Shown in pieces: positions 1 through 7,636 of a stretch of 64,000 nucleotides of DNA. The notes beneath the pieces are model-generated. The model saw only the letters and a list, made by a program, of their open reading frames with translations, had not been told where the DNA came from and did no database searches. Origin of the DNA: Nitrospira sp. (GTDB taxonomy: Bacteria > Nitrospirota > Nitrospiria > Nitrospirales > Nitrospiraceae); the NCBI GenBank assembly GCA_016873435.1, contig VGXF01000009.1, forward strand, positions 1-64,000. The letters run 5' to 3'. Position numbers and translations under genes: made by a program. Every line of letters begins with the position of its first letter. Positions within the stretch are counted from its first letter, which is position 1.

Positions 1-49
1 GGACCGTCGGTCCTGCCTGTTGGACGACTGGATTGAGCGGAAAGGGGGA

Positions 50-85
50 CTATCCCGGGGCGCCGTGTCCGGCGCGCCGGGATAG
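50..85. terminator. Strong hairpin beyond the SWIB gene, possible terminator
   Basis: The arms 50-64 and 71-85 pair over 15 bases with one mismatch and a 6-base loop. The hairpin lies 9 bases past the stop codon of the SWIB gene on the minus strand, where a terminator would sit. No clear T-tract follows on either strand, so termination is an inference from position and stem strength. Confidence 0.4.
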
Positions 86-94
86 CAAGGAATC

Positions 95-355
95 TTACTT
101 CAGGTGCTTGCTGACCAGCTTAGTCATCTCGAACATCGAGACCTGCTTCTTGCCGCCAAACACCGGCTTGAGTTTCTCATCGGCGTTGATCATGCGCTTG
201 TTCTTATTGTCCTGCAGCTTGTGACGCTTGATGTACTGCCAGATCTTCTTCGTCACCTCGGTGCGGGGCATTGCCTTGGAGCCGATCACCTCGCCGAGCG
301 TGGCGCTGGGAGTCATAGGTTTCATGAAGGCGGCGCTAGGTTTTCTCTTGGCCAT
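95..355 (-). CDS. SWIB/MDM2-domain small basic protein
   Basis: The 86-residue product is basic (MAKRKPSAAF at the start) and carries a SWIB/MDM2-type fold: the segment around residues 15-85 has the family pattern LGEVIG, then a TEVTKKIWQYIK helix, LQD and a C-terminal MTKLVSKHL helix. Bacterial SWIB proteins are small nucleoid- or chromatin-associated proteins of unclear function. The start at 355 is chosen over the upstream start at 478 because AAGGAGAT sits just before it, and because the upstream extension runs through a C/G homopolymer hairpin and matches no family. The gene is the last of a minus-strand group after argB, but a 345-base gap with a hairpin separates them, so it probably has its own promoter. 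Confidence 0.82.
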   Translation of the reverse strand: MAKRKPSAAFMKPMTPSATLGEVIGSKAMPRTEVTKKIWQYIKRHKLQDNKNKRMINADEKLKPVFGGKKQVSMFEMTKLVSKHLK

Positions 356-700
356 CGTGGGTATCTCCTTAGTAAAAGAGTTGGTTGAAATTCCCCCCCC
401 CCTGGGGGGGATCTTCTCGGGCGAAAGAGTGCGATATTCCGAGGGGAAAGTCAATCCCTCTCCTGAAGAAGTACGCACGAGCGCCCTGCGTAGGCCGCCA
501 ACCGCGCACCCCCCGTGGTACTTAAACGAGCCGTTCAGTGTGACCTGCTACGTCTCCTCCTCGCTGTCCTTCAGGTCCATGTTTTGCTGCACGACCCCGG
601 CAACGCGGTCCTCGCGCCCACTCAGTCAATGAGTTTTTCGGTACGTTGCAGGAGCAGAGCGAGGCGAGGGCGATGCCAGAACCCTTTTTCAGCATCCTGA
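356..700. other. Intergenic stretch with C/G homopolymer hairpin
   Basis: There is no convincing gene here. Ten C at 393-402 and seven G at 404-410 form a homopolymer palindrome around a single T. A repeat shared with the 3' end of the HEAT gene at 10354 occupies about 661-704. The short ORFs in this stretch have no family signature. Confidence 0.6.
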
Positions 701-704
701 CTAG
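661..704. repeat. Dispersed 3'-end repeat, copy 1 (argB)
   Basis: Read on the minus strand, the sequence from the argB stop codon onward is CTAGTCAGGATGCTGAAAAA followed by a GGC-TCG-rich tail. The same pattern, also starting with CTAG that includes the TAG stop, follows the HEAT gene at 10319-10357. This looks like a REP-like element placed exactly at gene ends. Confidence 0.45.
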
Positions 705-1600
705 GCGATGATTTCCGTGCCGATGCCTTTGTGCGTGAAGACTTCCAGGAGAATGGCGTGCGGCATCCGGCCGTCGATGATGTGGGCCTTCTGTACGCCA
801 CCGCCCAGCGCGGTCAGGCAGGCATGGACCTTTGGCAGCATGCCCTCACGGATGACGCCCTTCTTAATCAGCCGCTGCATGTCTTTCTGCGAGAGTGTGG
901 AGATGTGACGCCCCTTCGCGTTGCGGATACCCTTGACGTCCGTGAGCATCAGTAGCTTCTCAGCGTGCAGGGAGGCAGCTACCGCGCCAGCCACGAGATC
1001 GGCGTTGATGTTGTAGGTGTTGCCTTCCCGATCGGTGCCGATGGGCGCGATGACCGGAATAAAATTATCCTGTTGCAGTTTCTGGATCAGGGTCGGATTG
1101 ATGGACTGGATGTCGCCGACGTAGCCGAAAGTGTCGTCCTCGGCGCCGTCCTCGTCCGCTTCCATGCCGAGGCTGTCAATCCAGGCCTTGACCGTGAGTG
1201 GCTTGGCGGTGATGAAGCCGCCGTCCTTGCCGCTGACGCCGACGGCCCGCCCGCCGTGCCGGTTGAGTAGATCTACGATCTCCATATTGATCTTACCGGC
1301 AAGGACCATCTCGACGATTTCCATCGTCTTCTCGTCCGTCACCCGCACGCCCTGCTTGAACTTGGCCTCGAGGCCAAGGCGGTTGAGCATCTCATCGATC
1401 TGCGGCCCGCCGCCGTGCACGATGACGGGGTTGATGCCGACGTACTTCATCAGAACAATGTCCTGAGCGAATTTGTCCTTGAGCGAGTCCTCCGTCATGG
1501 CGTTGCCGCCGTACTTGATGACGATGGTCTTGTCGGAGAATGCGCGGATGTAGGGGAGCGTCTCGACCAGAATATTGGCTTTTTTGACAAGCTTGTTCAT
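701..1600 (-). CDS. argB: Acetylglutamate kinase
   Basis: The enzyme phosphorylates N-acetyl-L-glutamate with ATP, the second step of arginine biosynthesis in the cytoplasm. The 299-residue length is typical. The amino-acid-kinase signature is clear: VIKYGGNAM with Lys29 near the N-terminus, the VHGGGPQID substrate loop at about 62-70, and a KLLMLTDVKG segment in the ATP-binding half. The N-terminal helix and the C-terminal GIGTEI end resemble the arginine-inhibited, ring-forming hexameric type, so feedback control by arginine is likely. It lies 60 bases downstream of xerC on the same strand, with no other arginine gene nearby. The stop codon is part of a dispersed repeat. Confidence 0.95.
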   Translation of the reverse strand: MNKLVKKANILVETLPYIRAFSDKTIVIKYGGNAMTEDSLKDKFAQDIVLMKYVGINPVIVHGGGPQIDEMLNRLGLEAKFKQGVRVTDEKTMEIVEMVLAGKINMEIVDLLNRHGGRAVGVSGKDGGFITAKPLTVKAWIDSLGMEADEDGAEDDTFGYVGDIQSINPTLIQKLQQDNFIPVIAPIGTDREGNTYNINADLVAGAVAASLHAEKLLMLTDVKGIRNAKGRHISTLSQKDMQRLIKKGVIREGMLPKVHACLTALGGGVQKAHIIDGRMPHAILLEVFTHKGIGTEIIA

Positions 1601-1660
1601 CGTGGTACTCGCCTAGCGCGCATCTTACAAAATAACATCGTGCAACACAATGTTTGAGCG

Positions 1661-2638
1661 TCAGGATTTCTGTTTGGCGGACGTTTTGCGCGCGGCCGGC
1701 GCGCGGCCGGCGCGTGGATGCGCCCGGTCATAGACCTTCATAAGCTGATCCATCGCGACGTGCGTGTATTTTTGCGTCGTGCCGAGCGATGCGTGGCCGA
1801 GCATCTCCTGGATCGCGCGGAGGTCAGCGCCCTCGTCGAGTAGGTGTGTGGCGAAGGAGTGGCGCAGCGCGTGCGGGCTGACGCGCCCAGCGGCCAGCAG
1901 CGTGGAATAGCGGGCGACAAGCCGTGCCACGCTGCGTGCGGTCAGCCGCCCTCCGCGCGCGTTGCAAAACACAGGATGCTCGTGTTTTACATGACGGGCC
2001 GCCCCTACCTCGCGGCGACGTGGGAGCGACGCGTGTCGGGACAACGCGTCGTGATATTCCTTGATTGTCTCGAGGGCCACGTCGCCGATCGGCACGATGC
2101 GCTCCTTGCGGCCTTTGCCGCGCAGCCGCACGAGCCCCTCTTTCCAGTCCACGTCCTCATCGTTCATGCCAACGAGCTCGCTCACACGCGCGCCGGTCGA
2201 ATAGAGCGTTTCGAGGATAGCGCGGTCGCGACGCGCAGCGAGCCCATTGCCCTCAGGTAGCTCCATGAGCGCGGCGGCGTCATCCTTATTCAGTACGCGC
2301 GGGAGGGGCTTTGTCTGCCTGGGCGTGCGGACGTCCGCGGCGGGATTAGCGCTGTCGCCCGTGTGGCGATTCAAAAATCGATAGAAGGAGCGCAGCGTGG
2401 CCAGCTTGCGCGCCATCGAGGATTTTTGCTCCCGTTTCTGATCGAGCCAGAAGAGATACTCGCGAACCATCAGGGCATCCACGTCGGATGGTTTCAGTGT
2501 GGGGGCCGATGCGGGATATTTGGATGTGGTGAACGCAAGGAACTGGCGGAGATCAGAACCGTAGGCGCGGATCGTGTCGGGCGAGGCGCCGCGTTCTTCA
2601 GCGAGGAACGTTACGAAAGCCCGGATTGCTTTCTCCAT
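1661..2638 (-). CDS. xerC: Tyrosine recombinase XerC
   Basis: This site-specific tyrosine recombinase is expected to act with a XerD partner at dif to resolve chromosome dimers. It has 325 residues: an N-terminal SAM-like core-binding domain (about 1-95) and a C-terminal catalytic domain. All catalytic residues are visible: Arg151 (ARVSE), Lys175, His256 and Arg259 (HALRHSF), His282 (LGHASL) and Tyr291. The last 25 residues are a basic tail. Its first 28 bases overlap the end of trmFO, so the two genes are translationally linked. This trmFO-xerC pair is common in bacteria, usually followed by hslVU, but here argB follows. A phage or island integrase is unlikely, given the housekeeping context. 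Confidence 0.92.
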   Translation of the reverse strand: MEKAIRAFVTFLAEERGASPDTIRAYGSDLRQFLAFTTSKYPASAPTLKPSDVDALMVREYLFWLDQKREQKSSMARKLATLRSFYRFLNRHTGDSANPAADVRTPRQTKPLPRVLNKDDAAALMELPEGNGLAARRDRAILETLYSTGARVSELVGMNDEDVDWKEGLVRLRGKGRKERIVPIGDVALETIKEYHDALSRHASLPRRREVGAARHVKHEHPVFCNARGGRLTARSVARLVARYSTLLAAGRVSPHALRHSFATHLLDEGADLRAIQEMLGHASLGTTQKYTHVAMDQLMKVYDRAHPRAGRAPAARKTSAKQKS

Positions 2639-3930
2639 CCGTCAAAATCCTCCAAGGCCCGGCGGACGATCTGCGCGCGTTTCTCCTCCTTGTCCTGCAC
2701 GCGTGCGGAAAGCGGCGGGAATAGACCAAAGTTGGTATTGATCGGCTGGAAATGCGCCGACGGCGTTGTGGTGATGTAGTGGAGCAGCGCGCCGTGCGCC
2801 GAAGTCGGCGGCGGCGTGACGAGCGGCAGATCGTTCAGGCCGCGTGCCGCGTTGATGCCCGCGAGGCCGCCCATGGCCGCCGATTCCGTATAGCCTTCTA
2901 CGCCCACGAGCTGTCCGGCAAAGAAGGCCGTGCTACGTACTTTCAGTTGTAGGGTGCTCTGCAGCAGCGCGGGCGAGTTGATGAAGGTGTTGCGGTGCAC
3001 GCTGCCGTAGCGGAGAAATTCAGCCTGCTCCAGCCCAGGGATGAGGCGGAAAACCCGCTTCTGTTCGCCGTAGGTGAGCTTGGTTTGGAAGCCGACGATG
3101 TTGTAGCAGGTACCGTGGCAGTTTTCGGCGCGGAGCTGTACGACGGCGTAAGGCCACCGGCCGGTCCGCGGATCATCGAGACCGACGGGCTTCATGGGGC
3201 CAAAGAGCATCGTCTGCGGACCACGCTCGGCCATGACCTCAATGGGCAAACACGATTCGAAGTAGGGCGTAGCCTTTTCAAAGTCCTTGGGCTGAACCTT
3301 TTCGGCCGCCATCATCGCCGCGTAAAACGTGTCGAAGGCCACTTTATCCATTGGGCAGTTGAGATAATCGCCGCCCCCCTTATCGTAGCGCGAGGCGCGG
3401 AAGACGACGTCCATATTGATGGAGTCGGCATCGATGATCGGCGAGATCGCGTCGAAGAAATGGAGATGTTGTGAATTTGTGATTCGCTGGATCGACGCAG
3501 CCAGCTTGTCGGACGTCAGCGGTCCAGTGGCGACGATGCACACGCCGTCGGGTGGAATCTCGGCAATTTCCTCGCGCAGGATACGGATGTTGGGGTGACT
3601 CTCAAGCGTCTGCGTGATCTTCTGCGAGAACTGGTCGCGGTCTACCGCAAGCGCCGCACCGGCCGGTACGCGGACTTCGTCGGCTACGTGGAGGATGAGC
3701 GAATTGAGCCGTCGCATTTCCTCCTTCAGGAGGCCCGGCGCGCTGATGTTGTCGGTGGAACCCAGCGAATTAGAACAGACGAGCTCAGCCAGAAAGTCGG
3801 TCTTGTGCGCCTTGGTCGACTCCTTAGGGCGCATCTCGTAGAGCGTGACGTTCGCGCCGCCGGAGGCCGCTTGCCAGGCCGCTTCAGACCCGGCCAGTCC
3901 GCCGCCAAGGATGACGATGTCTTCACGCAT
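2611..3930 (-). CDS. trmFO: tRNA (uracil-5-)-methyltransferase TrmFO, folate dependent
   Basis: This flavoprotein makes ribothymidine at position 54 of tRNA, taking the methylene carbon from 5,10-methylenetetrahydrofolate and reducing it with FADH2. It has 439 residues, the normal length. The N-terminal Rossmann FAD motif GGGLAGSEAA occupies residues 9-18, and the conserved cysteine in AELVCSNSLG is Cys52, the position of a functional Cys in studied family members. Further family blocks are MRPKES, GPLTSDKLA and GYTESAAMGGLAGINAA near the C-terminus. It begins the trmFO-xerC pair, whose reading frames overlap by 28 bases. Upstream lie a dispersed repeat copy (4015-4135) and tRNA-Val, a tRNA that would be a substrate. 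Confidence 0.95.
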   Translation of the reverse strand: MREDIVILGGGLAGSEAAWQAASGGANVTLYEMRPKESTKAHKTDFLAELVCSNSLGSTDNISAPGLLKEEMRRLNSLILHVADEVRVPAGAALAVDRDQFSQKITQTLESHPNIRILREEIAEIPPDGVCIVATGPLTSDKLAASIQRITNSQHLHFFDAISPIIDADSINMDVVFRASRYDKGGGDYLNCPMDKVAFDTFYAAMMAAEKVQPKDFEKATPYFESCLPIEVMAERGPQTMLFGPMKPVGLDDPRTGRWPYAVVQLRAENCHGTCYNIVGFQTKLTYGEQKRVFRLIPGLEQAEFLRYGSVHRNTFINSPALLQSTLQLKVRSTAFFAGQLVGVEGYTESAAMGGLAGINAARGLNDLPLVTPPPTSAHGALLHYITTTPSAHFQPINTNFGLFPPLSARVQDKEEKRAQIVRRALEDFDGWRKQSGLS

Positions 3931-4014
3931 GGGGGAGGAGTCCGGGGTGAATCAAAAAAAGGATGGGGCATTGTAGGAAGCGATAGATGGAACGTCAAGT
4001 TGAGCGGATAACAC

Positions 4015-4135
4015 GTCGCGCAGCGACACCGCCTCCGGTGCCCATACACCATGCCCCGGTGGTATTACTGGGGCCTCACTGCTCGGCGGGATCTAGTCAG
4101 AATATGAGCGGTCGCACCACACACCGAGCGCAGCG
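4015..4135. repeat. About 120-bp dispersed element, copy A
   Basis: The ends match a second element at 9719-9836. The left end (4015-4043) matches that of copy B at about 24 of 29 bases and contains a small CACCG/CGGTG hairpin. The right end is CGAGCGCAGCG in both, at offsets of 110 and 107 bases. Each copy lies about 100 bases downstream of a minus-strand tRNA gene. No gene is visible inside. It could be an old mobile element or a structured RNA. Confidence 0.4.
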
Positions 4136-4224
4136 TGCAAAGCACTTCGGCCATGGCGGGATTTCTCCGCCAGGATCAATTGCTCCAAAGCCTTGAATGA
4201 CCAGCGGATCAGGCAAGCGAGGGT

Positions 4225-4299
4225 TGGTGGGCGATACAGGTATCGAACCTGTGGCCCCTTCCGTGTGAAGGAAGTGCTCTACCACTGAGCTAATCGCCC
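4225..4299 (-). tRNA. tRNA-Val (anticodon CAC)
   Basis: On the minus strand the acceptor stem GGGCGAT pairs with ATCGCCC, followed by discriminator A and an encoded CCA. The D-arm is GCTC-AGTGGTAGA-GC. The anticodon stem CTTCC/GGAAG encloses the loop TTCACAC with anticodon CAC (valine, GUG codons). The T-arm is ACAGG-TTCGATA-CCTGT. All four arms close without mismatches. Confidence 0.95.
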
Positions 4300-4811
4300 A
4301 CGGGGAACAAGTGTAACATGGCCTCCGAGCCAGTTCAATGTACCGCCTGCCAACACCCGACGAAAGTCTGCGTTTTTCTGGAGAGAATAGACCAGCCGGA
4401 CTAGACCGCACCTCACGAAACGGACCTGTATGCAGCAAAAGAGGTGATGCGTCAAAGGTATGCTCATCATTGGAGCAGTTGTGTTGGCGGCGAAGGTGTC
4501 GGCTGGGTGTGCCACGAATTGTGATGCGGATATGAGTTGGTACAAAGTGGCGCACCGGTAGGTACTCAGCGCTCGATGCGACGGCACAGGTGTATTCGCT
4601 CCCGCTCAAGGGGCCAAGCGCCGGTGGAGGATTACCCCGGAGGCGCTGGCGGGCGGTCATGCTGTATCCGCTCAGTGGGGTGCTTGATTACACGCTCATT
4701 CTACCGTCCAATGCACTGGCCGCCACGTTTCCGGCGGTTGTTGGTTATACCAGCGAAGATGCGCGGAGCGACGTGCGGCGGCTAAAGTAATACGAACACC
4801 CGCGGTGTGCT
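4300..4811. other. Intergenic stretch, no gene seen
   Basis: Between tRNA-Val and the TPR lipoprotein there are only short overlapping ORFs on both strands without family signatures. The promoters of both flanking transcripts must lie here, but no site is clear enough to call. Confidence 0.5.
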
Positions 4812-4853
4812 CGGCGGCTGAAAGGGGGGCTTCCAGCCGCCGTGTGGTTTTTG
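4812..4853 (+). terminator. Hairpin with T-rich tail before the TPR gene
   Basis: The arms CGGCGGCTG (4812-4820) and CAGCCGCCG (4834-4842) form a perfect 9-bp GC-rich stem, followed by TGTGGTTTTTG. It has the shape of an intrinsic terminator, but no plus-strand gene ends just upstream, so it may instead be part of the 5' leader of the next gene. Confidence 0.4.
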
Positions 4854-4864
4854 TACAATCCCTC

Positions 4865-6016
4865 ATGCCCAGGGCACATTCCTTTCGATACGCAAGCGCC
4901 TGCGCCTCCATGCTGACGGTTTTCCTGTTGGCGGCCTGTGCAACGTCGTCGCCGCCGTCAAAGCTGCCGCCATCAGCCACCGACCTCATGCTCTTGAAGT
5001 CCGCCAAGCTGTGCGATGCCAAGAAAACGGTGCTCGAACGGCAGGCCGGCGTGCGGTTACGACGGGAGATCTGGGGCACCGGGGAGGAAATTCGGATTCC
5101 GTCCGATCGTAGTCCCACCGGTTCTGAGGAGGCGCTGTTCTTCGACCAGGAAGATCAGCTGGTCGGCCTGCTGTTTGTGTTTCCCGCACCCGTGGATCTC
5201 ACGCCCTATCCGGTGCTGCGGGAGACGCTCGGTAAGCTCAAGCCCACACTCGAGTTTTATTTGAATATCGGCCAGGTGTCGGTCAAGGACAGTCTCGATC
5301 CGAGCGCGCTCTACGACACCGGCGATGCGACGACTACGGTGCGGTATCTCGTGCTGACCGGCAGCCCGCCCATGCTGCTAGCGTCGTCGTTCACTGTCGA
5401 TCCCTATGCCAAGCTGATGTCGCCCTACCGAGCCGAATTTCTAGCGAGGATCGAGCGGAGCCATGCGAAGGTGGCGCCCAGCGCCAAAACATCCGGCAAG
5501 GGCTCGACGGACCGGGAACCATTCGCTGCCCTCCAGCAGTTTGCGCGTGGCGAGGCGGCACATTTCGGTTCCTGTGGCGCAAAGGACCACGTGCGGGCCG
5601 CCGATGCCTACGGCAAGGCCATTACCGTCGGTTTCTCGGACAAGCTTTGGCTCGCCGAGGCGCATCATAAGCTGGGCCTGGCACAGTTGGCCTCCGGCAA
5701 GCCTGAACCGGCCAGGGCGGCCATTGAAAAAGCCCTCGCCATCCGTCCCAACACGGCAGAGTTTCTCAACAGTTTGGGAACGGTGTACGCAAAGCTCAGC
5801 GACCGCACGAGAGCGGTGGCGATGTTCGAACGGGCCGTCACGCTGCGGCCGAATTACGTCGTGGCGCGATTCAATCTGGCCGAGGCCTACGAACAGGTCA
5901 ATCCCCGGCGGGCGATTGCCGAGTATGAGACCTACTTGGCGCTGGTCGAGGGTATTGCGGAGGAGAAAGGCCGCGCGGCGCTCGCCCAGCAACGCGTGGA
6001 GCTCTTGAAGCGATAG
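4865..6016 (+). CDS. TPR-repeat lipoprotein
   Basis: The product has 383 residues from the ATG at 4865. That start gives a short basic n-region, a hydrophobic stretch and the lipobox LLAAC with Cys25, so the protein should be lipid-anchored; the longer frame opening at 4805 would hide this signal. The middle (about 30-200) is a globular region I do not recognise. The C-terminal third holds about three tetratricopeptide repeats with the usual small and aromatic positions (HHKLGLAQLASGKPEPA, LNSLGTVYAKLSDRTRA, ARFNLAEAYEQVNPRRA), ending in a charged helix. TPRs mediate protein contacts, so a scaffold role at the cell envelope is likely. It stands alone, convergent with the DksA-like gene 8 bases away. 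Confidence 0.8.
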   Translation: MPRAHSFRYASACASMLTVFLLAACATSSPPSKLPPSATDLMLLKSAKLCDAKKTVLERQAGVRLRREIWGTGEEIRIPSDRSPTGSEEALFFDQEDQLVGLLFVFPAPVDLTPYPVLRETLGKLKPTLEFYLNIGQVSVKDSLDPSALYDTGDATTTVRYLVLTGSPPMLLASSFTVDPYAKLMSPYRAEFLARIERSHAKVAPSAKTSGKGSTDREPFAALQQFARGEAAHFGSCGAKDHVRAADAYGKAITVGFSDKLWLAEAHHKLGLAQLASGKPEPARAAIEKALAIRPNTAEFLNSLGTVYAKLSDRTRAVAMFERAVTLRPNYVVARFNLAEAYEQVNPRRAIAEYETYLALVEGIAEEKGRAALAQQRVELLKR

Positions 6017-6023
6017 GGGGCGA

Positions 6024-6467
6024 TCAGCCCCCGGCCTGTTCCGCTTTTTCCTGCCGGGTTTTGCACTCGATACAGAAGGTGGTAACCGGGCGGGCCTTGA
6101 GGCGTTTGAGCGGAATGTTCTCCCCGCAGCCCTCGCAAATACCATAGGTCCGCGTGGCCATTCGGTCGAGGGCGTCGTCGATTTTCTTAATCAGCTTCCG
6201 TTCCCGGTCCTTGATCCGCAGCGCAAAATTCTGATCTGCTTCCGCCGTGGCCTGATCATTCATGTCCGGAAAGGTATCGAGGCCGGGCCGCTGCTCGACA
6301 ACCGCCTCGGCGCCGTGAAGCAGTTCCGTGCGCTGTCGGTGGAGGGTACGGAAGATCAGCGCGTACTTAGGATCGCCGGCGTAAGGCCGCTTTTTCTTCG
6401 ACGCGGTCTGTTTCACTGCCCGGGACGGAGCGGCAGCGGGAAGAGAGGATTTCCGTGTGCGAAGCAT
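6024..6467 (-). CDS. dksA: DksA/TraR-family zinc-finger regulator
   Basis: DksA-type proteins enter the RNA polymerase secondary channel and, with ppGpp, adjust transcription during nutrient stress. The 147-residue product has a basic N-terminal tail (1-30), a coiled-coil hairpin (about 32-105) with the tip motif DxxDxA at 68-73 (DMNDQA), and a C4 zinc finger (Cys111, Cys114, Cys132, Cys135). Having both the tip acids and all four cysteines argues for a functional DksA-like factor rather than a remote TraR relative. It is convergent with the TPR lipoprotein. The gap to recR upstream is 125 bases, so it may be at the end of the dnaX-ybaB-recR transcript or separate. Confidence 0.85.
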   Translation of the reverse strand: MLRTRKSSLPAAAPSRAVKQTASKKKRPYAGDPKYALIFRTLHRQRTELLHGAEAVVEQRPGLDTFPDMNDQATAEADQNFALRIKDRERKLIKKIDDALDRMATRTYGICEGCGENIPLKRLKARPVTTFCIECKTRQEKAEQAGG

Positions 6468-6592
6468 TATCGAGGAGCTCCGAAGAAAATTATAGCTACA
6501 TGACCGGGGCCGGTCAATACGATGTCACGCATGAAGTCAGAAGTTGACACGCACAAACGCAGCATCAGTCATACATTATCGTTCATTCATTC

Positions 6593-7195
6593 CTAGAGGT
6601 CCCGCCGCCCTTCCAGCGATTTGATCAGCGTCACCTCGTCCGCGTATTCGATATCCACGCCGACCGGAATCCCGTAGGCGATTCGCGACACGCGACTACC
6701 GTAGGGCTTGAGCAAGCGTGTGAGATAGATGGCGGTGGCCTCGCCTTCGATCGTCGGATTGGTAGCGAGGATGACTTCCTCGATGCCGCCGGCCTTCACG
6801 CGCGCTTCGAGGTCCTGTGCTCGGATGTCTGCGGGGCCCACGCCGTCCAGTGGGGAGAGGGCACCCAGCAGGACATGGTACAGGCCGCGATAACCGCCGC
6901 TACGCTCGATGGCATAGAGCGTACTCGGCTCCTCGACGACGAGAATCTTCGCACGGTCGCGTTTGGGATCGCGGCAAAACTCGCAGAGTTCACCCTCGGC
7001 GATGTTACGGCACTGACGGCAGAAGGTCAGCCCATCCTTGACGGCCTTGATCGCGTCGGCGAGCCGCAGGGCGTCGTCTTTCTCGGTTTTGAGCAGATGG
7101 AAGGCGAGGCGCTGCGCGGTCTTATGTCCAATTCCCGGCAGCCGGACCAGTTCGCGAATTAGTTGCGCGAGCAGACCCTGGTTATCGAGACCCAT
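6593..7195 (-). CDS. recR: Recombination protein RecR
   Basis: RecR works with RecF and RecO to load RecA onto gapped DNA. The product has 200 residues from the ATG at 7195, the normal size; a TTG start 24 bases upstream would add residues that RecR proteins do not have. Visible in order: the helix-hairpin-helix LPGIGHKTAQRLAFHL (19-34), a C4 zinc finger (Cys59, Cys62, Cys71, Cys74), the Toprim domain with VVEEP and the EVILATNPTIEGEAT segment, and the C-terminal SRIAYGIPVGVDIEYADE block. It is the last gene of the classical dnaX-ybaB-recR group on this strand. Confidence 0.95.
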   Translation of the reverse strand: MGLDNQGLLAQLIRELVRLPGIGHKTAQRLAFHLLKTEKDDALRLADAIKAVKDGLTFCRQCRNIAEGELCEFCRDPKRDRAKILVVEEPSTLYAIERSGGYRGLYHVLLGALSPLDGVGPADIRAQDLEARVKAGGIEEVILATNPTIEGEATAIYLTRLLKPYGSRVSRIAYGIPVGVDIEYADEVTLIKSLEGRRDL

Positions 7196-7309
7196 AGATT
7201 CCCAACGATGAATGATCAAGCATGTCTGATGAGTGAAAGGACGAGCGGGCGACGGAGGCCATTCCTGTCAGCGGCCTGCATTCATACTTCAGCATTCTGA
7301 TGCTATTGC

Positions 7310-7636
7310 TCAAAAGAGGCCCGGCACCGGCATCCCGCCCGTGATGGCTTTCATCTCGCTAGCCATGAGGTCCTTCACCTTGCGCAGGGCGTCGTTGGAG
7401 GCCGCGGTGACCATATCTTGGAGAAGCTCGCCATCGCCAGACGTGAGCGCATCCGGATGGATGGCCACCGACACGATCTCCATGGCCCCGTTGGCTTTGA
7501 CCGTCACCATGCCGCCGCCGGCTGAGCCCTCAGCGACTTTGGTCGCCGCCTGCTCTTGAAGTTTGGCCAGCCGGTCTTGCATGGCCTGGGCTTGCCGCAT
7601 GATGTTGCCCATGTTCCCAAATGGATTTTTTGACAT
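7310..7636 (-). CDS. ybaB: YbaB/EbfC nucleoid-associated protein
   Basis: This 108-residue DNA-binding protein of the YbaB/EbfC family forms tweezer-like homodimers. The N-terminal helix is rich in Met and Gln (GNIMRQAQAMQDRLAKLQEQ), followed by the conserved GGGMVTVKANG strand block and the helix EMKAITGGMPVPGL at the end. It sits in the standard place between dnaX and recR. Its ATG shares one base with the dnaX stop codon (TGATG at 7638-7634), so translation is coupled. A nucleoid or recombination-linked role is inferred from the family and the location. Confidence 0.93.
   Translation of the reverse strand: MSKNPFGNMGNIMRQAQAMQDRLAKLQEQAATKVAEGSAGGGMVTVKANGAMEIVSVAIHPDALTSGDGELLQDMVTAASNDALRKVKDLMASEMKAITGGMPVPGLF

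Noticed and set aside
1661-2638. XerC as an integrase of a mobile island
   Set aside because: It overlaps trmFO, has standard XerC length and no att-like repeats nearby, so it is the housekeeping recombinase.
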